Shown here: in pieces, positions 1 through 11,200 of the stretch | How the letters are laid out: each line of letters opens with the position of its first letter | Numbering within the stretch: position 1 is the stretch's first letter | NCBI GenBank assembly: GCA_033807775.1 | Contig: CM066315.1 | Location: 62,318,320-62,382,319, forward strand | DNA: 64,000 nucleotides | Direction: 5' to 3' | Source of the DNA: Saussurea involucrata | Lineage: Eukaryota; Streptophyta; Magnoliopsida; Asterales; Asteraceae | Made by a program: the position numbers and the translations under genes | The notes under the pieces: model-generated | The model's input: only the letters and a program-made list of their open reading frames with translations | The model's database searches: none | Told to the model about the DNA's origin: nothing

Positions 1-1283
1 ATTCCACAGTGGCTCTTTTCTGGACGGGAGCTGAGGGATCACCAATGATCTTCCCGGTTGGATGTGATTGAGTCCACTTCCTCGTGTATGGTAGCGGTTC
101 TGTGGACGATTGAGAGTTGTCTGGATCAATGTACGAACCTGGAGGAAGGTCTTGGACCGCCTCTAGAGATGTAGTCGGATGGAGAGATGTGACGGTCGAT
201 GATTGGTCAGGAACAATGGTTGACGAAGAAGCTTCGTCAATTGCTTCATGTGATGTATTGTTTCTTGTCGCTTGGGACGATGTTGGTGATGGAACTGTTG
301 GGGAGTCAGTGGTCGAATCCGAATTCGAGCTAGAAGACGGTGTAGGATTTACCACCGGTGTTGAGGGTGAGTCCTTCGATGAAGTCGAGTTGGGGGATGT
401 TGGAGGACCAGTGATCTGTGACGATACTACAACAACTCTATCTATTTAATGAATCATCGTTAGAATTAGAGGGAAAATAAAAATCATTATAAAAATGTTC
501 GAAAAGTATATCTAAATCAGAACGATGTGTCTTCGACGTATTGGACGAAGGAGGATCTACGAAAGCTTGTGTGGTTCCCGATCGATACTGATCGGAAGCC
601 AGCACTCCGGTTAGCATGGGTTCTGAACTGATGTGCTCAGAAGCCAAATCGACCAATTCGTCGAAGGATACATTAATGCTATCTTTGACGAGGTCGAGTA
701 GCCGATCAAGATCCCTTCGTCTGCTTTTGGGTTGAACTTGCCGAGATCATCCTTGTCGTTCTTCAAAAAGCACTTGCACCCGAATGCATGAAAGTAGTTG
801 ATGTTCGGGGTGCGGTTGTTGATGAGCTCGTACAACGTCTTGTTGAAGCGCTTATTGACGATGGATCGGTTCCAAGTGTAGCATGTCGTGGCGACTGCTT
901 CAGCCATAGGAACATTGGTAGTTTTTACTGGGTCAGCATAGTTTGTGTCGCTTCCACCAAAGTGCGATTGCGACGTCCCACTACGTTGTTTTGTTGAGGA
1001 GTCCTTGCACCTGAGAAAGTGTTAGAAATACCAACCGAAGTGAGAAAATCACCCAAGGTGTGGTTCTTGAACTCAGTGCTGGTATCTGTGCGAATCGATC
1101 AGATGGAAAGCCGCATGTTGTTTTGGACACTCTTCAGGTGGTTGATGATCAACCCTGGAGTCTCATCCATAGAACGAAGGAATTTGACCCATATGGAGCG
1201 CAAGAAATCGTCCACCATCACCAGTACATATTTCTTGTGATTGATGCTTTGTACCCGCATAGGACCGCAGAGATCCATGTGCA
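1..1283 (-). pseudogene. Copia integrase C-terminal half and integrase-RT linker
   Basis: On the minus strand 1284 down to about 1100 encodes the start of the integrase core: it contains MHMDLCGPMRVQS and VDDFLRSIWVKF, the usual Copia 'DLCGPM...VDD.SR..WV' block. 611-907 encodes the later core (TCYTWNRSIVNKRFNKTLYE, then FGCKCF and GILIGYS). Below about 460 comes a Ser/Thr/Pro-rich linker ending near the window edge in a stretch with KWTQSHP, which normally precedes RT. Frame changes separate the blocks. The core is cut off from its N-terminal zinc-binding part by the MITE at 1284-2079. Confidence 0.85.
1276..1283. repeat. 8-bp target-site duplication of the MITE, left copy
   Basis: CATGTGCA at 1276-1283 is repeated exactly at 2080-2087, directly outside both ends of the inverted-repeat element. 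An 8-bp duplication is the hallmark of hAT-superfamily insertion. Confidence 0.9.
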
Positions 1284-2079
1284 TAGGGCTGTAAACGAAC
1301 CGAACGTTCAACGAATCGTTCGTGAACCATTTAGCGGGAAGTTCGTTTATGTTCGTTAATTTGATAAATGAACGAACATGAACACGATTTTTTGTTCTTT
1401 TAGTTAAATGAACGAACATGAACAATGGTCTCGTTCATTCATTTATGTTCGTGAACGTTCGTTCATTTATGTTCGTTAATGTTCGTTCGTTTACGTTCGT
1501 TTATGTTCGTTACGTTCATTTACGTTCGTTACGTTCGTTTACGTTCGTTTATGTTCGTTTATGTTCGTTTATGCATGTTTATATATATATATAAACATTT
1601 TTATATAATATGAAATTAATGTGTAAAATATCAAGTAAATTGATCTTTTAGAGTTTATTTTTTATACCTTCTAAGTTAACCCGGTTTTTCATTTTGTTAA
1701 GACATTTTTTACGAACGAAATGATGAGTACGCTGGTTGTTTTTTGTTCATTTAGGTTCGTTCGTTTATGTTCATTTAAGTTCGTTCGTTTATGTTCATTT
1801 AAAGTCGTTCGTTTACGTTCATTTATGTTCATTTAAGTTTGTTCGTCTACGTTCATTTATGTTCATTTAAGTTCGTTCGTTTATGTTCGTTTATGTTCGT
1901 TTAACTCTTAAGGAACGAACATAAACGAACACGAACAAACGAAAATTCTTAACGAACGAACATGAACACAAAAAATCTCGTTCGTTTACCATTCGTGTTC
2001 GTTCGTTTGTTCGGTTAAGTTAAACGAACGAACATGAACACACCTCCGTTCGTGTTCGTTCGGTTCGTTTACAGCCCTA
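1284..2079. mobile_element. hAT-type MITE (796 bp) inserted in Copia integrase
   Basis: The element starts TAGGGCTGTAAACGAACCGA at 1284 and ends with the inverse complement at 2079, giving terminal inverted repeats of about 22 bp. It is flanked by the perfect 8-bp duplication CATGTGCA. The TAGGG..G start and 8-bp duplication are typical of hAT. It has no coding capacity. Both subterminal thirds are packed with GTTCGTT / AACGAAC repeats, often as TTTATGTTCGTT (about 1310-1570 and 1740-2060), with a plain AT-rich centre (about 1575-1700). Similar subterminal repeats bind transposase in known hAT elements; that role here is inferred. Confidence 0.9.
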
Positions 2080-2087
2080 CATGTGCA

Positions 2088-2700
2088 TGAGCTCCAATGG
2101 TCTTGAGGTACTCGAAATTGCTTTCAGTTTATGAGTCGTCTTCTTCATTTTGCCCATTTTGCATGTTGAGCATAAATGCTCTTTCTCGAACTTTAGTTAT
2201 GGCATTCCTTTGATGAGAATCCCTAGCACCAGCTTGTTTATGTTCTTGAAGTTGAGATGCGATAGCCATCGGTGCCACGGCCAATTTTGTTGAGTAGTGG
2301 CTTTGAACATAAGGCACACGGCTTTGTCGGTCTTCAACGAGGCGAGGTTGATCGTGTGCAGGTTCGTTCGGCGAGTCCCAGCGAGGATCTCCGTTTCGTC
2401 TTCGTTTCGAATACTGCACCTTTTCGCCTTGAAGTTGACTTCAAGATTCTTGTCGCAGAACTGGCCGATGCTAAAGAGATTGTGCCCCAAGCCTTCGACG
2501 TATGACACCCGATTGATAGTTAGGTTATCCTGGACTAGGTCACTGTAACCCATGATCGGGGCTACATTATCATTACAATCTCACATCACCACAATACTTC
2601 TCCTTGAAGTTGGTGAGAAGCTCCCTTTTACCAGTCATGTGTTTGGAGCAACCGGAATCTAGAAACCACACATGACCGAGCTACAAAACAAAGATTAAGG
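2088..2700 (-). pseudogene. Copia protease and GAG-pre-integrase region
   Basis: Near 2630-2680 on the minus strand the reading WFLDSGCSKHMTG gives the aspartic protease active site (D-S-G) in its usual Copia context. Downstream, 2197-2553 encodes VSYVEGLGHNLFSIGQFCDK and later WHRWLSHLNFKNI, the GAG-pre-integrase domain with the H of the integrase zinc-binding motif. Stop codons sit between the protease motif and this frame. The reading then runs into the MITE and resumes at 1283. Confidence 0.85.
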
Positions 2701-4990
2701 AGTCTTAGGTACCCATTTGTAAATGGGTCCTGATGAGTTAGGTGCAGCACCTCTTCTCGAATCCCGTTTAGATTTGAGTCCTTTTCGAGATTTAGAGCGA
2801 GTAAAACGAGAATTAAAGACATGATACGTGCCAAACCAATTAGATGCATGTTTATTATCAACGAAATCAGTCAATCCACACATAGAACAACACACATAAT
2901 CACGAGAAAGTTGAATCAATTGCTGAACAGAATTAAGTTTTAATGGAAATTTAAAATTGTGTTCAACAGACTTATTAAAAGCAAAACCATGATTGTCATT
3001 GTTCATCCTAGAATGCAAAAATGAATTAAATGATTGCGTCTTCTCTTGGCGTATCTTAGGCTTCTTTTCTACCCACTCTTGTCGAACAGCTCTCCCCCGA
3101 CCCATTTTATCTGAAATAGCATTAAAGTTATTGTCAGAGGAACTGGAGTAGTAAGATTGTCGTTTAGGCTTTTTACCGGTTTTAGATCGTTTCTTTGACC
3201 GACGTTTAGATTTGGGTTTCTAAGAAGTGATTTGAGAAACGTTTTTGGAGTAAGAACATTCTCTTTTTTCAAAATTCACCGGTGTGGCCATTTTATCAAG
3301 AAGTTGAAGATGTTACAAGCTTCGGGGCAAAGTAAATTTTCGAAATTTCTTCATCGTGACAAACCGTGGAATTCATAAATTCAGAAAATCGTTGTGTAGA
3401 ATCGAATGGATAATTATCGTCCGAGTCAGATGAGGAACATTTAAGGTTTTGGAAGGGATCAGTCGCAAAAGGGTTGTCAAAATCGGAGAAAAGATTCATT
3501 TTTATTGAATCAGTTTGAATCCCTTTTCCTTTATTAGAAAAGCTCAAAACCTTTTCATGTGTGTCGAGAGACACTCCTAAGAAGGATTTGCACGAGGAAC
3601 TATCTGACTGTGAAGTGGACGGTTCAACCGAGATTGTGTCGGGGATGGTATTTTTAATTGGAGTAACATCAGTTCCCTCCTTATCAAACCTTTCCTTTAG
3701 AGCTTCTGCCGCCAATGCGGACAGATTAGACGTCAATCTAGCAATCTCGGTTTTGAAAGCCGTTCTTTCAGATTCAGATAGTGTCTCGTTTTTATTTTGT
3801 TTAAGCTTGTGAAAAGTAGATAAAAGAATGGTCCTTTCAAAGTCAAAAGCAGCCTTGTCCCTTTCAATTGATTCTTCGAGTTGGAAAATATTGTTTTCCA
3901 GTATCAGAGGTGGAACATATTGTTTGAACTCTGATTGATCATAAGATCCTACATCTGGTGTTGGCTCAACTGGAACAGGAGTTTCTGCAGCTTTGGCAAG
4001 AGAACAGATGTCTAAGTAATCATTTAAAAGATAAGGTGTTTTGTTTTTCAAGTAAGAAGCATTAAGTTTTTCATAAACAAAAGGGACCAGAACAATAATA
4101 TTCTTTCGAGGTTGTTCATCTTCCGTATTAGGATCGACATTCTCAGGCTTTTCCCCTACTTTTGGTATAGGAATACCGGTTTGTCGCTTAATCGTTTCCT
4201 TTTCCTCATCATCCGGAGACATTTTGGTCCATTTGATCTTGTACTTCGGGTATCTCTTATCCAGTCCCAAAAACTTGAATTCATAAAGGGTGGGGACTTG
4301 TGATAAATTTTTCTTTAGGTAACACGGATTGTCATATCCGAGTCCCCAAAGAGCGTTGTAGTATTTGAATTCTTTCGGTTTGTTCAAATGAATGGTTTGG
4401 TATGATTGACCTCGTTTATAAAGTTTGGATTCGAGATCCTTAAGCTTGTTGATCAAATCATCATTTTCCTTTTGAACATTTGACCGAAGATTGACAATCT
4501 TAGTATACTCCTCCTGAGACTTGTTTAACTTTTATGTGAATTCAGATAATTGAGTCTCTAGGGATTCTGCTCTTTTGGAAATAGCTGAGCATTCAGATTG
4601 ATAGTTTTCAATTTTGCACTTATGTTCAGCCTTTTCAATTGCTAGTTTGCCTATGGTGTCATATTTAAGTGTGGCATCGGCTTCTAGTTCAGTTATTCAG
4701 GCGTCTTTTGTTTTAATCTTTTGCTTAAATGAATCTAAAGTACGCACCATAACTTGCATCTGATCAATAAGTTTGTCATGAGTAGAAGCACATACCTGAC
4801 ATTCAGCTTTCTCATTAGGCGTGCTCGAAGATTCATCTTCAGATTCATATTGTTCTAGTTGAGTGCCAGTATAGCACATGTGAGCTTCAGCCTCTTCCTC
4901 TTCGTCCTCGGTAAAAACGAGCCAGTGATCGTCTTCTGCCATCAAATCTTTACCAGCTTCTTTTTGCCTTGCCAGGAGCATCTTGTTCTT
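2695..4990 (-). pseudogene. Long coiled-coil spacer between Copia gag knuckle and protease
   Basis: The minus strand keeps long open stretches (4697-4981, 3296-4456, 2695-3105) between the CCHC knuckle and the protease. The first part is acidic then heptad-like (LINKLKDLESKLYK), the second holds ALWGLGYDNPCYLKKN, and further helical Glu/Lys-rich sequence follows. Most Copia polyproteins go from knuckle to protease over a much shorter distance, so about 700 extra residues are notable. Longer gag spacers of this kind occur in some plant Copia lineages. I recognise no enzyme in it. A few stops break the frame, one near 4696 and one near 4530. Confidence 0.7.
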
Positions 4991-6064
4991 GTAGTACTCG
5001 GCGTTTTGTACTACAGGCTTCCGGCAGTCTCTTGCAAAATGGCCACGCCTTCCGCAGTTATAGCACTTTACTGGTTCGTCTTCTTTCTTCTCTTCAGACT
5101 TTCCCTCAGACTTCTTCCCTTCATCATGTCTCTGCCTTCCTTCATCGATCTTTATCTTCCCTTCATATTTGTCTCTGTAGTCTTGTCTCTTGGTGTTGGT
5201 GGAGTACCTATGATTGTTGTTGGATGGCTTCTTGAAAAACTTCTTTTTCGCGTACTCCCTAGACAGTAGAGCGACATCTTTCTTGATTCCGTTAAGCTCT
5301 GGATCGGAGTCACTTTCAGCTTCATCATCCTTATGCTCAGTCTCACTTTGAGCTTCTTCTCGATACGAGCTTTGCTAGACGTGTTTGTCCCTCTTGTGAG
5401 AAATGAGATCAAGAGGGTCTTCTTTGATCTTCTCGGTAGATTTCTGATCTCCAATGAGTTCGCGGACCTCGTCTTCATCTTGTAACAACATCTCGTAGAG
5501 TTCGTGCAGCGGAACATTCTCATAGAATATGATTGTGTCGAACATGATATACAAATTCCTTCCACTCAGACTGAAGGTTGTTCATAAACTTGATGTTGTT
5601 CTCCATGTTCGTCGTAGAGATGTGATTCTTCTGGAGGTCATTGATGAGAGTGTAGACTGCAGAATCTTTCGTATGTCTCCATCAATGTTTCACTTCTCCG
5701 AGCCTTGAAAGCTTCATAGCGAGTAAGGCAGTTGGTAACCTTCAGGCTTCAGTTGATTCCCCACACGACTGTCTTGCATGATTTTCGCCAGTTGATCTCA
5801 CATCCCTTTCGCAGTTGCCTTCTGACTGTCAATGCTACTGTAGATGTTGTTCGGATGGTTGTAGATCAGGTATGTCTTAGCAAGTTTATCGCCGTCCGCT
5901 TTCCTCTTTTCTTCAACAGTCATTGAGTCGTATGGTTTGGGTACCCATTGACCTGGAGGTCCACCGGCTTGTTCTGGAACGTCCATCATTGGAATTGGAG
6001 TCGGTCCGTCAGTCAGCGATCGTAGAATCTCGTGGTAGAGTGGCTTGGATTCGATGAAGCACAT
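4990..6064 (-). pseudogene. Copia gag with CCHC zinc knuckle
   Basis: The likely start is the ATG at 6062-6064 (MCFIESKPLYHEI...). It reads through a short N-terminal domain containing WVPKPYDSMTVEEKRKAD and LIYNHPNNIYSSID, then meets a stop near 5800. Further gag sequence in other frames continues to CYNCGRRGHFARDCR at about 5023-5068, a perfect C-x2-C-x4-H-x4-C knuckle that binds RNA in gag proteins. At least three frame breaks lie between start and knuckle, so no intact gag is made. Confidence 0.85.
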
Positions 6065-7084
6065 AAATCAGTTTTTCCATAGGTTGTACTCTCCTCTATA
6101 TAGGATCGGGGGTTTCAAGTCGGATCCTATAGCTAGTGCGTCTTGAGTGTTCATGATTAAGCACTTGAGTGATTGTAAGACGAGTAGAATGATCCAAAGG
6201 TAAGAGAGTGATCTAACGCAAATTTTCTACGAGGAGTGATCGACCTAGCACAATTCTAAGATCAAACTAGGTAGATAGAAGAAACTTATGAATTGAGATG
6301 AAAAGAACTCGCACACAGAAAGAAAGAAAGAATTGATAAACTGTGAAGTAAATAAAATTATTGAAATACCCGGAACAAAAGCAATCCGGAACCAATTGTG
6401 GATCCGGAGCCGGAACCCGGTGTGATACTCGGGACGAGCCGGAACCGGATTGAGATCCAGATAGCGCCGAAACCCGGAGTTAGTGCCGGGATTATGAATC
6501 CTGACCCGGTATCTAGCCGGGAACCGATATGGAATGGGGGACCGGGACCCGATGTCCAACCGAAAAACGCCTTCCGGAAGTAAAACCGTGAAACAAAGAC
6601 CAGAACCGGGAGTTTCTAATACCCGGTACAGATCTGAACCGAGAAACCTCAGTTCCCGGATTCAAGCAGGTCGGGAAAAATTTGAAGTCGGGAGAACGTA
6701 CCCGGTTGTGTAAACGCACGATTTGGACGAGATTTCTTTGATAAAGCTTCCTGTAAACACTTATAACAACGCAAGAATACCAAAGTAGTACGAAATATAG
6801 ACCAAATTGAATCTAAACACACTTTTGAGCAATAAATCAAGGAAAAATTGCAAAACAGAGACCTTTAACCCAGAAACTTGATTTTTCCAAAATTGGTGAT
6901 TAAAGACTTAACAAAAAATTCCAAGAATTCGTGATAAACTCTAGGAAATCAATACTAATGAATTCTTTAACACCAATTTCGTTTTAACTCAGAAATCAAA
7001 ACTCAAAATTCAAACTTTTTAAAGTAAACAGTCGATAACAAGGAATGACTCAAAAATCAAGAATTTATCTTTAGATCTTTCATC
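6065..7084 (-). other. Copia 5' untranslated leader
   Basis: About 1 kb between the primer binding site and the gag start carries no credible coding sequence. It is AT-rich apart from a CCGG-rich block at 6363-6720. ORFs in that block only translate its repeats. Confidence 0.6.
6363..6720. repeat. CCGG/CCCGG-rich degenerate array in the Copia leader
   Basis: Roughly fourteen CCGG, CCGGAAC or CCCGG cores are spaced irregularly, about 15-30 bases apart, in a block much richer in G+C than the AT-rich leader on both sides. It resembles the CCGG arrays in the gypsy LTR (19508-19750) and LARD2 LTRs, though here it sits in the leader rather than in the LTR. Confidence 0.7.
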
Positions 7085-7088
7085 TTTC

Positions 7089-7100
7089 TGCTCCGATACC
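7089..7100 (-). promoter_or_regulatory. Primer binding site (initiator tRNA-Met type)
   Basis: The minus strand reads TGGTATCGGAGC immediately inside the LTR. It differs by one base from the common TGGTATCAGAGC complement of the initiator tRNA-Met 3' end. It marks where minus-strand DNA synthesis starts and confirms the LTR boundary at 7104. Confidence 0.85.
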
Positions 7101-7103
7101 AAT

Positions 7104-7355
7104 TGTGGATCCCAATATCAAGTGTAATTGGATAAATCAACACAATAAGAATCAAACAATCAATTGTAGAGCTTGTATTGAATGCAGAAATCAATAGAAC
7201 ATCAAGTGGCCGTACAAAGGTGATTAAGCAATTATCAAAGTCATTAAACCCTAATTTAAGCTAAACAAACATATTTATATCCCCTAAGGGTTAGTTACAA
7301 GAAATGACAAAAACAGTCCCTGAACTTCTATTTAACCAACAAATGAGACCTAACA
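7104..7355 (-). repeat. 5' LTR of the Copia element (252 bp)
   Basis: On the minus strand it begins TGTTAGGTCTC at 7355 and ends GGGATCCACA at 7104, the usual TG...CA ends, directly followed by the primer binding site. A TATATAAATA-like box lies near 7270-7280. The outer boundary is inferred from the TG end and has not been checked against the second LTR, which is outside the window. Confidence 0.7.
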
Positions 7356-8249
7356 AAAGAAGTACGGTTGGCGTAGCTATTGTGTATGACTCGTTTTTTG
7401 TAGATGACAAGCTGACGAAGAAGATGATAGAAGTTGCTTAGTACTGTGATCATAGATGGAAAAACTTTGTTATGATATAACTTTTGGTCTTTTTTGCGTA
7501 GATGGAATGTTTTGGGAAATTTGTTTTTTGGATAGATGGAATGTTTTGGGAAATTTGTTTGTTGGATATGAATGTTGATTGACATACTTTTTAAATGGAA
7601 TACAGGTTCAATATTTTGCAATTAAAATGTCATGAGTAGCAGGTCATATAATTATGAATTATAGTGGTAGGTATTATATTATAGAAAATCTAATGGGTTG
7701 GTCAACTGGAATTGGTCTTAATCATATGTGATTAAAGAGTATTTATTTAATATGGTAATTGGTCTTAATCTATAAGGTTGGTTTGGGTATTATTGTTGAA
7801 AGAAACTTAAAGTTAATCTGTTATGATCTTGTTTGGAATGCCTAATGCCTTCTGTAGTTGTTTCATTTTCACAGATTACAACAGGTTTGCAAATATGGTT
7901 TCGTAATCTGTTATAACCATATGTGATTAAAGGGTAGGTCTTTAAAGAAGAATGTTTTACATCAAAGGTGAAGAATAATCATATGTGATGAAGGTTTATG
8001 TTTGTTCATGCACGTTTTGTGAACAATATGGAATAGAAAATCATATGTGATTAAGGCTTATGAAATAAAATAAACACTAGGTATTATACTCTAATGAATA
8101 TTAAAAGCATGTTATATTGGAAAAGTATTGGTGATAACATATATATAATACCTAAGGTCAATGATTATTGAAATTAAACCATAACCAATGAGTACAAATA
8201 CTATGCAAACCATCGAAACAACTAATGAAAATAAATCTATGCAATCAAC
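7356..8249. other. Intergenic AT-rich stretch with a recurrent near-palindrome
   Basis: No coding sequence is supported. A ~35-bp unit (TAGATGGAATGTTTTGGGAA...) is duplicated in tandem at about 7500-7565. The near-palindrome AATCATATGTGATTAA recurs around 7720, 7917, 7978 and 8040, and again in and beyond the FRS pseudogene to the right. Confidence 0.6.
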
Positions 8250-11200
8250 TTAATCAGTAATTCCTTTCTTTACAGGACAGTTGCGGGAGTCATGGTTTGT
8301 AAGTTCACCACACCCTCTACACTTTCTCTTGTTTCGAGCATTCTTTATAGCTTTCTCGCCGCCACCAATCAACCGCTTACCGGTCCCACATCCTTTGTTA
8401 TGTTAAGACAACCTTGGGGAAAGGTTGTTTTCGTCTATAAATCAGTCTTAAAATATTTTTAAGAAAATATATAGCAATACACAAGATGAATTCTTTTTGT
8501 TAAGGTTTAACACAACAAGAAAACAAACAAATATAAAGAGATAGGGAAGAGAGATACAAACAAATTTAGAGAGTTTCACCCAAAACCAGGCTAATCCTCT
8601 TTGTTGAGTGAACTCAACGAGACGATCCACTATATTGTGCTTTTAAGGTAGAAACACACCGTATGAACACTTGATTACACAAGATTTGAATACTTGAAAA
8701 ATGAACTCAAGTTCTAGCTATTCTCCACTTCACAATGTGGATGCTAGTTGGATCTATCTCACACACTTACTAGAGTGTGGAGAATACTTGTGTTTTATGT
8801 TTGGTATCACAAACTTTCTTTGATCTTGAAAACAAGAAAAGATGAAGTATTAGAAAGTTGTGAGTTCAGAGTCAATTGTTAAAAGACTTGAGAGTGTTTG
8901 AGAAAATGAGAGTTCTTGACACTTTGTTAGATGATTTTCTTTTGAAGACAATAGGTGTGTGTATATATATATATACATTAGAAATTATATATATATAATT
9001 CTTTAATAAAAAATTGGTGCAAAATAAAAAGATTTGTTGGATTCATTTATTTGCAAACATTTGTTTTTATTTTATTTTTTAATTATTTATAAGTCAAATG
9101 AATTTGAATTGTTTTGTTGTGTCAAGTCAAGAGATGTTGTTTCCATAGGCACTCAAAGTCTATATATGGATTTAAGAGTGCAAGATTTACACTCCAAAGG
9201 ATTGAAGTGTTGTAAGAGATTTTATAAAGGGTTTTATAAAATAAATAATAAAATTTTGGATTTGAAAATACATAAAGAAATATATATATATATATATATA
9301 TCTGTATAACAAGTTTAAAAGTTTTTGTCATTTTGAAAATGTTTATAAAAACACCAACTTAAAACGAATCAAATAATTTTGAATTAATTCAAAAGGTCAT
9401 TAAAACAATTTTTACAAACTTTATCATTTTATAAAAAATATAATTTTGTGAAAAACATTTTATAAAAAAAATCACTCTCAGCTTTTATAAAAATAATAGG
9501 TAAACCGATCGGAGTTCGAATACCAAGCATGAAACAATAGTATTCCCACATGCTGCTTGAATATTCCCGTTCCGTTGCGTCTTCTCGGATTTGATCATTA
9601 ATTTGAGGTTGGCACGATTCCCGAGACGACAACGTGTATTTCTGTAAATTATTTATATGCACATGAAGTAAAATGCTAGATAAACAATATAATACGGTTT
9701 ATTTGTAATCGTCAAAATAATTATAGAGATGTAGCACACTTGTACCAACAGTTTCTAATACCTTCCGGAGCACGTACTTCGATGGTTTTTGGCTTTGACA
9801 CACCCAACAACTTCTCAAATTCAGCATCCTTATTAGCGACACCAATATGGGAAAATGTTTCAGGGCAACTTCATCTTTTATGGACCGCATTTTTTCCAAA
9901 AACAATGCAAGTTTATCATCATCACCATAAATTCTACTGAGAATTGATCAAATTCATATTGGATATTAGTCAGAATGTTGGTTGCTTCCAAAATTCATAC
10001 ATCGAGTACGAAGAACATCTATAGGAATAACACCTCTCATCCATCTTCTTTCAATGTACTAGCTAGGAATCTCATATGTGTCAATATTGAACAATGCATT
10101 GAATATATGGCAACAAAGAATGCCAAAATACTCGAAATATTGACAAGAACATGACAACGATCCATCGTCTAGCAATTGGACAACCTTAAAAACAAAAATC
10201 ATATATGATTATGTAAGCAGCGGGGATTTTAAAATAAGTGAGAAGTAGAGTAAAAATAAGAATATTATACCTTAAACTTTGCTTTTGTTTTCAACATTTT
10301 GTCCTTTTCCCATATGGTCAATACTTGGCGCCCATCTTCAATAACGACATTCCATTGAGAGCAGTATCGATCTTCTTTAAGTATCTCCTTTTGAACATCA
10401 AAAAAGACAGACCTAGTATAAACCATGGTAGCTTGTTTCTCAATCAACCTTAGAGTCTTGAAATCATGGAGGCTTGTGTTGGTCTCATATTCATCAATAC
10501 GTTGCTTATTTTTTTTGTTTATCCATTGCAACATCGTGGGATAAAACAAAGGCCAAAATATCATTCTCATGGTGCGCAAAACTCTTGAAAAATGAATTTA
10601 ATCTCTCGGATCACGATGTTGTCTTCATTAGACCACGCATGGGAAGATCCTTAAAATATCCAGGAATCCATTTAGACCGAATATTAAACACATCTGAGAG
10701 CCATGGGTGACCTTCTAAATCAAATTCAGTCAATAGTGCATTCCATTTAACTTCAAACTCTTGTGGACCCAAATAAACACTCCAAACAAGCTTTAAAAAG
10801 CGTTTCTTGAAATCTGTGTTTAACAACAGATCTGTGCTAACCTGAAATGAATCATATATGATCAATAAAAAACATGTAGGGATTGAATTTAACGAAATGA
10901 AATCAAAAAGGAAATATACTTCATACCCTAATAGGCAACTTGGCCATGATATGCCACATACACAATCTAGTTTTGATTCATTCCAAAGGATTGGAAGCGC
11001 CTCTCTAATAGCAGCATCTTGATCGATCAATACAAGTTTCGGTTGAGAACCATATACTTTTAAAAATGCTTCAAGTAACCAAGTACAATAGAAGAGATTC
11101 GCCACACAACAAGCCAGAAGCAACAACAACGGAACTCCTATTGTTATCAATAGCTAGAATGGGACAAAAACCATACAATGTCTGCAAGAGTAAGTGAAAC

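Larger units (their letters stand above)
1..7355 (-). mobile_element. Ty1/Copia LTR retrotransposon, decayed, cut by the left window edge
   Basis: Read on the minus strand from right to left, the order is LTR (7104-7355), tRNA-Met-type primer binding site, long leader, gag with a CCHC knuckle, coiled-coil spacer, protease, GAG-pre-integrase, integrase, and the integrase-RT linker at the window edge. This is the Copia order (PR-INT-RT). Reverse transcriptase, RNase H and the other LTR would lie left of position 1. Several stop codons and frameshifts, plus a MITE inside integrase, make it non-autonomous now. The five bases just outside the LTR (7356-7360, AAAGA) would be one target-site duplication, but its partner is outside the window. 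Confidence 0.9.

Noticed and set aside
117..449. 110-aa plus-strand ORF rich in acidic residues
   Set aside because: Antisense of the Ser/Thr-rich Copia integrase-RT linker.
9034..9331. ORFs around TA-rich sequence
   Set aside because: Within the solo LTR; low-complexity runs of Ile/Tyr from (TA)n.
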